From the NCBI GenBank assembly GCA_023393375.1, contig JAEWLI010000062.1, positions 1 through 14,672 on the forward strand: a DNA stretch of 14,672 nucleotides. The letters run 5' to 3'. Every line of letters begins with the position of its first letter. Positions within the stretch are counted from its first letter, which is position 1. Position numbers and translations under genes: made by a program. Source of the DNA: Bacteroidota bacterium (GTDB lineage: Bacteria; Bacteroidota; Bacteroidia; Cytophagales; Cyclobacteriaceae). Under the pieces are notes generated by a model, which searched no databases, had not been told where the DNA came from, and worked only from the letters and a program-made list of their open reading frames with translations. Shown here piece after piece: positions 1-6,144 of this stretch.

Positions 1-1
1 G

Positions 2-157
2 TTAATACCCATACCAGTTTATCTGATAAAAATGGCGATGGCAAAGTATTTCAAAAAGTGGATAGGCGGCTACACAGGTGATTGTCTTGGGGCTATACAA
101 CAAGTGACAGAAGTGGTAGTGTACCTTTGTTTGCTCATTATATGGAAATATACCTGA
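2..157 (+). CDS. cobS: adenosylcobinamide-GDP ribazoletransferase (cobalamin synthase), C-terminal end
   Basis: This is the last 51 codons of a reading frame that enters from the left edge and ends at the TGA at 155-157. It contains the stretch GGYTGDCLGAIQQ (residues 22-34 of the visible part), which matches the conserved C-terminal CobS signature GG-x-TGD-x-LGA-x-Q. A hydrophobic segment (VVVYLCLLIIW) follows and looks like the last membrane helix. CobS is an integral membrane enzyme that joins adenosylcobinamide-GDP to alpha-ribazole (or its phosphate) in the last steps of cobalamin assembly. Its 3' end overlaps the following cobC-like gene by 16 bases, which fits translational coupling and the common cobS-cobC neighbourhood. 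The N-terminal part, any cobU/cobT partner and any cobalamin riboswitch would lie outside the window. Confidence 0.85.
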   Translation, partial: LIPIPVYLIKMAMAKYFKKWIGGYTGDCLGAIQQVTEVVVYLCLLIIWKYT

Positions 158-663
158 TACGACATACCACACCCAATATCGCTAAGGGCATTTGTTATGG
201 ACAGACGGATATCCCTTTGATCAGTGATTGTGAAAAGGAAATGGAGGAAGTATTGACGAAAATCCCCGCTGATTTCGATGCATTATTTAGCAGTCCGCTT
301 AAAAGGTGCATACGGCTTGCAGAGAAAATCAGGCCAGATTTTCTTCTGGATGCCCGGTTAATGGAAATGCATTTTGGGGAATGGGAAATGAAAAAATGGG
401 AAGATATACCCATGGAAGTTTTACAACCCTGGATGGACAATTACATTACGAAAGCACCTCCAGGCGGCGAAAGCATGGAGGAAGCTGCTATAAGAGTCCA
501 GTCTTTCCTTGATTGGATCAAGAAATTCCGATATAACAGGATTTTAGTAGTAACCCATGGCGGTGTGATAAAATTGATGAACGGTTTAATAAAGGGTACT
601 GATAAAAAAAAGTGGATGGATTGGCACGTGGGTTATGGGGAAGTGCAGAAAATTGAGGTGTGA
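142..663 (+). CDS. cobC: alpha-ribazole phosphatase-like histidine phosphatase
   Basis: A 173-residue histidine phosphatase (phosphoglycerate mutase-like fold). The N-terminus MEIYLIRHTTP carries the catalytic RH pair (R7, H8), LMEMHFGEWE holds the likely proton donor E75, and the second catalytic histidine lies in VVTHGG (H139). The context CYGQTD...PL after the RHT motif is typical of the CobC family. CobC removes the phosphate from alpha-ribazole-5'-phosphate or adenosylcobalamin phosphate in the cytoplasm. The ATG at 142 is chosen because the family begins right before the RH motif. An in-frame TTG at 82 would add 20 residues that lie wholly inside cobS and resemble nothing in the family. 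Other phosphatases of this fold look alike, but the overlap with cobS supports the cobalamin assignment. Confidence 0.85.
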   Translation: MEIYLIRHTTPNIAKGICYGQTDIPLISDCEKEMEEVLTKIPADFDALFSSPLKRCIRLAEKIRPDFLLDARLMEMHFGEWEMKKWEDIPMEVLQPWMDNYITKAPPGGESMEEAAIRVQSFLDWIKKFRYNRILVVTHGGVIKLMNGLIKGTDKKKWMDWHVGYGEVQKIEV

Positions 664-716
664 AACCCAACTTTGTTATAAGTCATAATGGAAATTAGAA
701 CTCAGGAATGAGTCAT

Positions 717-1184
717 TTAATTTGGCACAGATAATAGCCCTCTTTCACTTAGGATAATAGGGACTCCTGAACCATAAATGGTAAGTTCGCAATGTAATTT
801 CTTTTCTTTTGCCCATACAACCAAACGGCCACCAGCAAAAGTCCCTGATGTGATGTTGAAATAGGCTTTGTCAGCGGTGTTTTGCCCCTTTGTACCAACC
901 AGAGTATCTGCAAGATCGGAAATGTCATTTAGGGTAATGGTCACTTGTTGTCCATTTTCAGAGAAGACTACTGTATATTCTTTCACTTCGCTAAAAGGGG
1001 TATAATCAGATTCTTGAAGCTCAGTTACAGGAAATTGCACATCAGGTGAATTGGCTACCCTGTCAATCGTGAGAACAAACTCGCTGTCTTGTAAGGGGTC
1101 AATAATTACTTCTACCTCATTAATTGTGTCGTTGCAGTTCGTCAGAAAGATGACTAAGATAAAGGATAATAAAAGTGACTTCAT
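717..1184 (-). CDS. small secreted lipoprotein of unknown function
   Basis: A 155-residue protein whose N-terminus is a lipoprotein signal: MK, a hydrophobic run to about residue 14, then LTNC with the candidate lipidated cysteine at C17. Asn just before the Cys is less usual than Gly, Ala or Ser. The mature part is rich in alternating hydrophobic and polar residues (for example KEYTVVFSENGQQVTITL around residues 68-85), suggesting a beta-rich globular domain. I do not recognise the family. The gene converges on cobC with 53 bases between the stop codons and stands alone on the minus strand, 185 bases from the next minus-strand stop. Its composition is like the cobC side of the window (29 G/C in 60 bases at 841-900) and unlike the A+T-rich genes that follow. 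No clear TAnnTTTG promoter was found upstream. Confidence 0.7.
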   Translation of the reverse strand: MKSLLLSFILVIFLTNCNDTINEVEVIIDPLQDSEFVLTIDRVANSPDVQFPVTELQESDYTPFSEVKEYTVVFSENGQQVTITLNDISDLADTLVGTKGQNTADKAYFNITSGTFAGGRLVVWAKEKKLHCELTIYGSGVPIILSERGLLSVPN

Positions 1185-1237
1185 ATTTGTTGGGTTAATT
1201 TATACTTCAATAAAATGTTTCTGAAATAAGAATTAAT

Positions 1238-1253
1238 CCATAGACACCTATGG
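1238..1253. repeat. short inverted repeat upstream of the 155-aa lipoprotein gene
   Basis: CCATAG (1238-1243), spacer ACAC, CTATGG (1248-1253): perfect 6-base arms. It lies 54 bases upstream of the lipoprotein start codon at 1184, so it could be an operator or a 5' UTR hairpin. An isolated 6-base inverted repeat is weak evidence in A+T-rich DNA. Confidence 0.25.
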
Positions 1254-1323
1254 GTGAGAAATGGTTGTTGGGTATGATGGTAAAATATTTGTAACAGCCC
1301 TGTGAATGATTTAAAATCGAAGT

Positions 1324-1360
1324 GGACACTTCGCTATTCTACTTAAATATCAAAGTGTCC
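1324..1360 (-). terminator. possible terminator of the three-gene minus-strand set
   Basis: Ten bases past the stop codon of the TlpA-like gene (stop at 1372-1370), GGACACTT (1324-1331) and AAGTGTCC (1353-1360) form 8-base complementary arms. On the minus strand they are followed by a short ATTTTA tract rather than a long U run. A second, nested inverted repeat, CGAAGTG-GA-CACTTCG at 1318-1333, shares one arm, so two alternative hairpins can form. Position favours a terminator. The long 21-base loop and weak U tract lower confidence. Confidence 0.35.
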
Positions 1361-1369
1361 AAAGTAATG

Positions 1370-2710
1370 CTATAACAGTGCATAATTTTTTAAATACATT
1401 TTCCAATCTACTCCAAATGGTATCTTTATATAATTACCTTCTGGTGAAATCAGTATTTTTGTTGGATATCCAGTTACCTCAAATAAAATATTGGTTTGAA
1501 TATCAATTTCGGTTACTGGAAAAGTATAACTATTTTTGTCCATAAATTCCTTCAAATTCTGCGAACCAAATGATAATGTGTAAATTTTTAATTTCGATTT
1601 GTCAATATTACTATTCTGTATGAAAAAGGATTGTAGATCAGGTAATTCTCTTATACATGGAGCACACCACGTCCCCCAAACATCTATGAAAATCCAACTG
1701 TTAGGTTTATGAGTAAGGTCTAATTCTTCTTTTTCAAATTGTATTTTAATTTTCGGTACAGACTTTCCCATTGTATTAACAAAATTTCCCCAATAATCGC
1801 TAAATGGTTTTGGATCATTTAATCTTTCATAATATTCTTTTAATAAAGTCATATTATAATCAGTTGGATTGATAAAAACATTATCTGCTAATAATGATAG
1901 AGCGTCAGAATGCCTATTATTATCTACCAGATACTTATAGTATTTTAGTTGAAAACCAAAGTCTCTTACATTACCTGTCAATAATCCTGCATCATAAAAA
2001 TAAGCAGATATATTTTGTCTATCATATTGGTCTGGACTATAATCAGAAGCTTTTTTTAAATAATCTTCATTGGTTGGATTTAAGTTATAAAGATAGTCAT
2101 AACTATATGCCAATAGATACCTGTGCCATGCTCGTTTTTCTGCTTCCGATCTACTCATTTCTATCATATTATCAATATAAGGATAGTTGTTTAAGTTATT
2201 AATGTTTTTTAGCAGAATCTTTTCTTTATTGATTTTATCTATTGCATTTTTTTTATCCAATTCTTGTAAAATCAATAAGCAATATCTTTCAGCATTCGAA
2301 TCATAATTTGAACTGTCAAGTAATAAACCATTTAATTCTTGAACAATAATTTTTAAATCATTCTCTGTTACCGCAGTGATTGACTTACTCCAAAGATATA
2401 TAGGTGAAATAATTTTGTTTATCGAATCAATATTGTGAGAATGAAGCTTTTCTAAATATTTATCCCCATATAAATTAGGATCATCTTGTAAGTGTTGAGA
2501 AAGCGAATTATGAATCCTTTCAATAAAAAACGGTGGATATATCCGGTATAAATCTATAGATAATTTTACTGCTTTCTCGGTTTCTCCATTATACCATAAA
2601 TCAGTTAAGGAATTCGTCAATGTAAATGCTTCTTCGGGTATTTGCCCATAACTTAAATTTATATTTGATAGCGTTAAGCTTATAGTTAAAATAATTAAAA
2701 TTTTTTTCAT
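1370..2710 (-). CDS. secreted TlpA/ResA-like thioredoxin-domain protein
   Basis: A 446-residue protein starting at the ATG read at 2710. Its start is followed by a classical signal peptide (MKKILIILTISLTLS...YGQ). An in-frame ATG 14 codons upstream would put MINCKNCIKTNYTT before the signal peptide and is rejected. Residues about 25-310 are a long, mostly helical, repeat-like region. The last ~110 residues form a thioredoxin-like domain with FIDVWGTWCAPC: the redox CxxC is C349-A-P-C352, followed by a typical REL/PDL helix, and the cis-proline loop is GYPTKIL. This places it with TlpA/ResA-type thiol-disulfide proteins acting in the periplasm or outer envelope; the reduction partner and substrate are unknown. 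It lies 113 bases downstream of a small lipoprotein gene in the same orientation. G+C is visibly low (12 of 60 bases at 2221-2280), unlike the flanking genes. Confidence 0.8.
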   Translation of the reverse strand: MKKILIILTISLTLSNINLSYGQIPEEAFTLTNSLTDLWYNGETEKAVKLSIDLYRIYPPFFIERIHNSLSQHLQDDPNLYGDKYLEKLHSHNIDSINKIISPIYLWSKSITAVTENDLKIIVQELNGLLLDSSNYDSNAERYCLLILQELDKKNAIDKINKEKILLKNINNLNNYPYIDNMIEMSRSEAEKRAWHRYLLAYSYDYLYNLNPTNEDYLKKASDYSPDQYDRQNISAYFYDAGLLTGNVRDFGFQLKYYKYLVDNNRHSDALSLLADNVFINPTDYNMTLLKEYYERLNDPKPFSDYWGNFVNTMGKSVPKIKIQFEKEELDLTHKPNSWIFIDVWGTWCAPCIRELPDLQSFFIQNSNIDKSKLKIYTLSFGSQNLKEFMDKNSYTFPVTEIDIQTNILFEVTGYPTKILISPEGNYIKIPFGVDWKMYLKNYALL

Positions 2711-2823
2711 AGTTGTGTAATTGGTTTTAATACAATTTTTACAGTTTATCATTATTCTAAAGGGTAGTCCATTATTGCTCTTTTCATTTTATGATCTACC
2801 ATCAAAACCGACCCTTTTGATTT

Positions 2824-3186
2824 TTATATGATATCCACATCTTTAAGAAAAATATCTTTTTTTTTGTCTATTAAAATAACGGTGCTACTGTCGTATTTTT
2901 GATAAGAAAAGAAATCAATTTTTTCATTTATTATCTCTTCATAGATAGAATGTTGTAAGGAAATAATACTGTCCTTTAAAGTAACTATCTCTAAAGTTGA
3001 GTTTTGAGGAAGATCAAATAATAAACTATCATCCTTATTAATAAGGAATACTTTTATTGTAGACCCTGTAACATTTTTGAAATTTAAAGGCATTTCTGGT
3101 TTATAATAATGAGTGACATTATCATTCCTATTACATGAAAATAGTCCAATAATGGTGATTAATAATAATAAAGATTTTTTTGTCAT
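2824..3186 (-). CDS. small lipoprotein of unknown function in the TlpA-like gene set
   Basis: A 120-residue protein with a good lipoprotein signal (MTKKSLLLLITIIGLFSC, lipidated Cys at C18). The mature part of about 100 residues has alternating hydrophobic strands (STIKVFLIN, TLEIVTLKDS, TVILIDKKK) that suggest a small beta fold. I recognise no family. It sits 29 bases downstream of the 254-residue protein gene and 113 bases upstream of the TlpA-like gene, all on the minus strand, so co-transcription is likely, at least with the upstream gene. The 113-base gap contains AAAGGGT (2759-2765) and ACCCTTT (2811-2817) as widely spaced complementary arms; I do not count these as a terminator. Composition is very A+T-rich like both partners. 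Confidence 0.65.
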   Translation of the reverse strand: MTKKSLLLLITIIGLFSCNRNDNVTHYYKPEMPLNFKNVTGSTIKVFLINKDDSLLFDLPQNSTLEIVTLKDSIISLQHSIYEEIINEKIDFFSYQKYDSSTVILIDKKKDIFLKDVDII

Positions 3187-3215
3187 AGATGTGGCTATTA
3201 TATTTAAAACTGAAT

Positions 3216-3980
3216 CTATATTTGAATTTTACTTTTACTCTTAATTCTATATTCTTCTTTTCGAGTGAATGATGTAGTAAAAGACAATCCTAATTCAGCT
3301 TCCAACTTTTCTTTCATAGAACTCCAATCCATTCTCTTAATTTTGTAATTAATTCTCTGACTCTCTTTTGACTCAAGGATAAGCACCTTATCATATACCT
3401 CACTCAAATAAGTCATAATTTTATCTAATTCCATATTCTCAAATTCTATTAATTCAGGTGAAATTTGATATTGACTAACAATAGTATCGCTAATTACGTT
3501 ATTGGCGTACTGCAAATATTTCATCCTATCAGTTACTGAGATTATTGAGGTATCGATATTAACAACAGATTTTTCAAGGTCATATCCTAAAGCGTTAACA
3601 ATACTATTTCTTATAATAGAATCTTGTGTAGCATCTGTAATATATTGATTTATCAAAGCAGCATAATATTGATTTTCAAAATCTTTATTATCTATTATTA
3701 GATTATTTTCAACGCGCTTTACTATTCCAATCAATTCTTTTAGTGATATACATTCAGCTCGTACTCCTAAAAATGGAGTATTGTGATAACTATTTGTAAA
3801 GCTTGTAAAATCACTTCTCAGAACTTCCTTAATCTGTATGTTAAGACTATCATTTTTAATATCCAATATAGTGTTGCTGGATGTTATTTGGCTATCATTT
3901 GAGATTTCGGGCTGAGATTTGTTTGTACAATGATAAAATGCGAAACATATGGAACACAGGGTTAATAATTTAAATTTCAT
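3216..3980 (-). CDS. envelope protein with two DUF3738/STN-like halves
   Basis: A 254-residue protein with a hydrophobic N-terminal signal ending in C18; its weak lipobox (FYHC) makes lipidation likely but uncertain. Two segments share the same layout. Residues ~73-145 run from ...GVRAECISLKELIGIV to IIRNSIVNALGYDL. Residues ~178-250 run from IEFENMELDKIMTYL to MKEKLEAELGLSF, ending with a short strand EEYRIKS. This pattern (strand, helix 'sL-x-x-L/I', strand, helix ending in 'LG-hydrophobic') is what I know from DUF3738 domains and from STN/DUF4974 modules of FecR and TonB-related proteins. The match is by eye only. DUF3738 domains are often fused to TlpA-type thioredoxins in Bacteroidota; here a TlpA-like protein is encoded two genes downstream. 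It is the first gene of the minus-strand set, and its start is only 44 bases from a strong hairpin. Confidence 0.55.
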   Translation of the reverse strand: MKFKLLTLCSICFAFYHCTNKSQPEISNDSQITSSNTILDIKNDSLNIQIKEVLRSDFTSFTNSYHNTPFLGVRAECISLKELIGIVKRVENNLIIDNKDFENQYYAALINQYITDATQDSIIRNSIVNALGYDLEKSVVNIDTSIISVTDRMKYLQYANNVISDTIVSQYQISPELIEFENMELDKIMTYLSEVYDKVLILESKESQRINYKIKRMDWSSMKEKLEAELGLSFTTSFTRKEEYRIKSKSKIQI

Positions 3981-4024
3981 GATGTTTATTTATTAATGTG
4001 AGATGCAATATAACAATTAAAATA

Positions 4025-4062
4025 AAAAAGGGAAACATTCCACTCTGAATATTTCCCTTTTT
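4025..4062 (-). terminator. strong hairpin terminator between the esterase gene and the A+T-rich gene set
   Basis: AAAAAGGGAAA (4025-4035) pairs perfectly with TTTCCCTTTTT (4052-4062). After one C-A mismatch, ATTC (4037-4040) pairs with GAAT (4047-4050), leaving a six-base loop. T-rich tracts occur on both strands, so it could work in both directions. It is 135 bases past the esterase stop and 44 bases before the start of the 254-residue gene in the same orientation. It therefore either ends the esterase transcript or attenuates read-through into the next genes. Between it and the esterase stop lies only the palindrome AAAAACATGTTTTT (4153-4166). Confidence 0.75.
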
Positions 4063-4197
4063 CTTAATTATCCATAACAATAACTTGCTATGGGTTTATT
4101 TACATAAAACCATTATACGAAACATATTATCCAATTCTTCCCGACGTTTCCAAAAAACATGTTTTTGAGACATTTTGATCAAACGTTACTAACATGT

Positions 4198-5697
4198 CTA
4201 CCGGGAATATTGTTGGTTGAATGGGATCATTTCAAAATTCATACTATTGGGTTTTACATAACCAAACATAAATTCCATGTCGCCACCTTTTTGGAAATAT
4301 TCCACCCTGACCGGGTAAAAACCTTTTTTCAACGGCACCAGATACGATTTCTCTTTTCCCGATCCATGAAGGCCATCATAATCTATCATCAATTGATCAC
4401 CTATGAATAACCTGGAGCCATCATCGGAATCCATAACAAAAATATATTGACCGGGTTCTTTTATTTCTATAAACCCTTCAAACAGGCAAGCAAAATTTTC
4501 TTTCTTAGGCAAGTTTTTTACACTGAAGTTTTCATCAGCTTTCCCGGTTTTTACAGGTTTTAACTTAGAAAAATCCGGAAGTTTTTCCCATTCTCCTTCA
4601 TAATAGGCATATTTAATTCCTCCTGGTACTGCTTTCTTCGGCAATTTTACAGCTGTCAGGTAATCCCCTTCCACAAAATTTCCAGATAACATCAGGTCAT
4701 ATTTTGGGGTGCGAATCATGGGCTTGACCGACACTTGAGCGGGTGCTTTTAAGGTAGTGAACATTCCCATTTTTGGCGATTCTTCTGTGGGCACAGATCC
4801 ATCTGTAGTGTACCGTACATCCGGAAAATTTGTAATGAGCAACAAGTTCAAATCCTCACCCTTAGGCACAATACCTGACATGGGATGGAAAGCCAAACCT
4901 TCACTATCATATCCGAAGTTTGCAAACCTTATTCCGTCATAAATGGCCTTTAACCTCACTGAGTTGTGTTTTTCATTGGGATAGTTGGAGACCTTCCAAT
5001 ACAGACTTTCCGGGGAATGTACTTCAAGAATGGAATCCATCTTAGCAATACCCATTCCCTCCTGGGTCGATTCTATACCACCTATCCATAAGGTTTTGTT
5101 CGGAGGAAGGTTTTGTAACCTTTCGATCGCAATATCAGCGACATAATGATTATTCCACACAAATGCAGGATCGGTGGCATAATATGTTTCGAACAAATCA
5201 GGCTCGGCCAGTAGGGTGTACATCACAAATACACCGCCATAGGAATGGCCGAACAAGGAATTTGTACCGCTGGAGGGATATGTTTTGTCAATATAAGGCA
5301 TCAACTCGTTTTTTATAAAAGAAATAAATTGATCAGCACCTCCCGAATTGGGTGTTTGAGGAGCTTTCACAGGCAGGAAATCCCTTACACGTTGATTTAC
5401 CCCATCGACATATCTGTTTGGAATAGCTACGATTATCACTGGAGGCACATAATTTTCACTCCTGGCGAATTCATAAATAAATGGAAACAGCGTATGGGTC
5501 CACTCTCCATCGGTGATATATATGACTTCATATGTTTGTGATGAAGTGGAGTCATGCGATTCAGGTAAGAATACCTTGATCGTCCTTTGTTCTTTCAGGA
5601 TTTCTGAATAAATGGAATCGTTTATGGCTATAGGCAACTGAGGATATGCTTGCGTGATGCAAAACAATGTAAAAACTAAGAAAAGCAATTTTCTCAT
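4198..5697 (-). CDS. secreted esterase (esterase D/Fes-like) with chitobiase-C-like and PA14 domains
   Basis: A 499-residue exported protein. Signal peptide MRKLLFLVFTLFCITQAYPQ; then an alpha/beta-hydrolase of the putative esterase family (PF00756 type), residues ~25-260. The nucleophile elbow is GHSYGG with S152; likely triad partners are D176 (YYATDPAF) and H244 (NEKHNS). A short segment around 280-330 with YTTDGSVPTEESP resembles the chitobiase/hexosaminidase C-terminal fold (CHB_HEX_C). The C-terminal ~360-485 looks like PA14: KYAYYEGEWEKLPDF, then DSDDGSRLFIGD (423-434) and a late GFYPVRVEY strand. PA14 domains commonly bind carbohydrate, so a role in cleaving acyl groups from, or binding to, polysaccharide is plausible. 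Siderophore-ester hydrolysis is an alternative for this hydrolase type. It appears to be a single-gene transcript, divergent from the E1 gene and ended by the hairpin at 4025-4062. Confidence 0.8.
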   Translation of the reverse strand: MRKLLFLVFTLFCITQAYPQLPIAINDSIYSEILKEQRTIKVFLPESHDSTSSQTYEVIYITDGEWTHTLFPFIYEFARSENYVPPVIIVAIPNRYVDGVNQRVRDFLPVKAPQTPNSGGADQFISFIKNELMPYIDKTYPSSGTNSLFGHSYGGVFVMYTLLAEPDLFETYYATDPAFVWNNHYVADIAIERLQNLPPNKTLWIGGIESTQEGMGIAKMDSILEVHSPESLYWKVSNYPNEKHNSVRLKAIYDGIRFANFGYDSEGLAFHPMSGIVPKGEDLNLLLITNFPDVRYTTDGSVPTEESPKMGMFTTLKAPAQVSVKPMIRTPKYDLMLSGNFVEGDYLTAVKLPKKAVPGGIKYAYYEGEWEKLPDFSKLKPVKTGKADENFSVKNLPKKENFACLFEGFIEIKEPGQYIFVMDSDDGSRLFIGDQLMIDYDGLHGSGKEKSYLVPLKKGFYPVRVEYFQKGGDMEFMFGYVKPNSMNFEMIPFNQQYSR

Positions 5698-5740
5698 AAT
5701 GTTAAGGTTTAATTGATTTTAAAACTGATATTTGAATACA

Positions 5741-5748
5741 CAAATCTA
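5741..5748 (-). promoter_or_regulatory. candidate -7 element for the esterase gene
   Basis: Read on the minus strand this is TAGATTTG, a match to the Bacteroidota -7 consensus TAnnTTTG, and would start a transcript about 35-40 bases upstream of the esterase ATG. The nearest -33-like TTG (5778-5776) is 27 bases away, longer than the usual 19-20, so only the -7 half is well supported. A second minus-strand TATATTTG lies at 6024-6017. Confidence 0.4.
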
Positions 5749-6029
5749 CGATGTAGTATTAATTTTTGAAAATGCCAATCTTTGTGCCTCAACGATAAGT
5801 GGTTGATCATCAGATACATAAAGAATCATGCAATCGTTTGATTGTAAAATAATTTTACATGGTGTGAACGATTATGCTCATAAGGCATACTTCCAACTAA
5901 TCGCCTAGAAACTTTATTTTCGCTATTTGAAGGTGTTAAAATATTTTGACCAAAATTATTTCAAAATAATGTTTTGCATTTCTATAAATATTTAACACTA
6001 TGTTTTGAGTTGAGTGCAAATATAATATG

Positions 6030-6054
6030 CAGGATAAGCATAAATCATATCCTG
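6030..6054. repeat. inverted repeat CAGGATA-N11-TATCCTG upstream of the E1 promoter
   Basis: Perfect 7-base arms (6030-6036 and 6048-6054) with an 11-base spacer, ending 36 bases before the -33 element of the E1 promoter and beside a minus-strand TATATTTG (6024-6017). It is the most G+C-containing of the repeats in this gap, so less likely to be chance. An operator for a dimeric regulator, or a hairpin with the adjoining TTTT acting on a short plus-strand RNA, are both possible. Confidence 0.35.
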
Positions 6055-6090
6055 TTTTAAAAACATAATCATTTTGCCATATTAGCCATG

Positions 6091-6121
6091 TTGGAAAGCC
6101 TGCTGTTTTTATCTATTTTTG
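6091..6121 (+). promoter_or_regulatory. Bacteroidota-type promoter of the E1 gene
   Basis: TTG at 6091-6093, a 20-base spacer, then TATTTTTG at 6114-6121, matching TTG-N19/20-TAnnTTTG. Transcription would begin near 6127-6129, some 17 bases before the TTG start codon at 6145 or 29 before the GTG at 6157. This very short leader supports an N-terminus at one of these two codons. Confidence 0.65.
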
Positions 6122-6144
6122 TTCAAAACGGTCTCGGACTTTAA

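Larger units (their letters stand above)
5698..6090. other. divergent intergenic region rich in inverted repeats
   Basis: About 390 bases between the esterase gene and the E1 promoter hold no convincing gene. Several inverted repeats are present. CAATC-GTTT-GATTG at 5831-5844 overlaps TGTAAAAT-A-ATTTTACA at 5843-5859. GTTAAAATATTTTGAC at 5935-5950 is palindromic apart from one pair, and ATTATTT-CA-AAATAAT lies at 5955-5970. CAGGATA-N11-TATCCTG at 6030-6054 is followed by TTTT. They could be operators for the divergent genes or a small structured transcript. A+T-rich DNA produces some of these by chance. Confidence 0.4.

Noticed and set aside
82..141. Upstream TTG start for the cobC-like gene, adding 20 residues
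   Set aside because: The added segment lies wholly within cobS coding sequence and the phosphatase family starts right at MEIYLIRH.
700..713. ACTCA-GGAA-TGAGT hairpin between cobC and the lipoprotein gene as a terminator
   Set aside because: Only five pairs and no T tract of useful length.
2711..2752. Upstream ATG for the TlpA-like gene (MINCKNC...)
   Set aside because: It would place 14 polar residues in front of a normal signal peptide; MKKILIIL is the credible start.
2759..2817. AAAGGGT...ACCCTTT as a terminator between two lipoprotein/TlpA-set genes
   Set aside because: The arms are separated by 45 bases and compete with another GGTAG/CTACC pairing; no U tract follows.
4153..4166. Palindrome AAAAACATGTTTTT as a terminator or operator
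   Set aside because: No loop for a hairpin and composed mostly of A/T runs; no supporting context.
4159..4410. Plus-strand frames inside the esterase gene (also 5245-5541)
   Set aside because: Antisense shadows of a clear domain-bearing gene, with no family resemblance or promoter.
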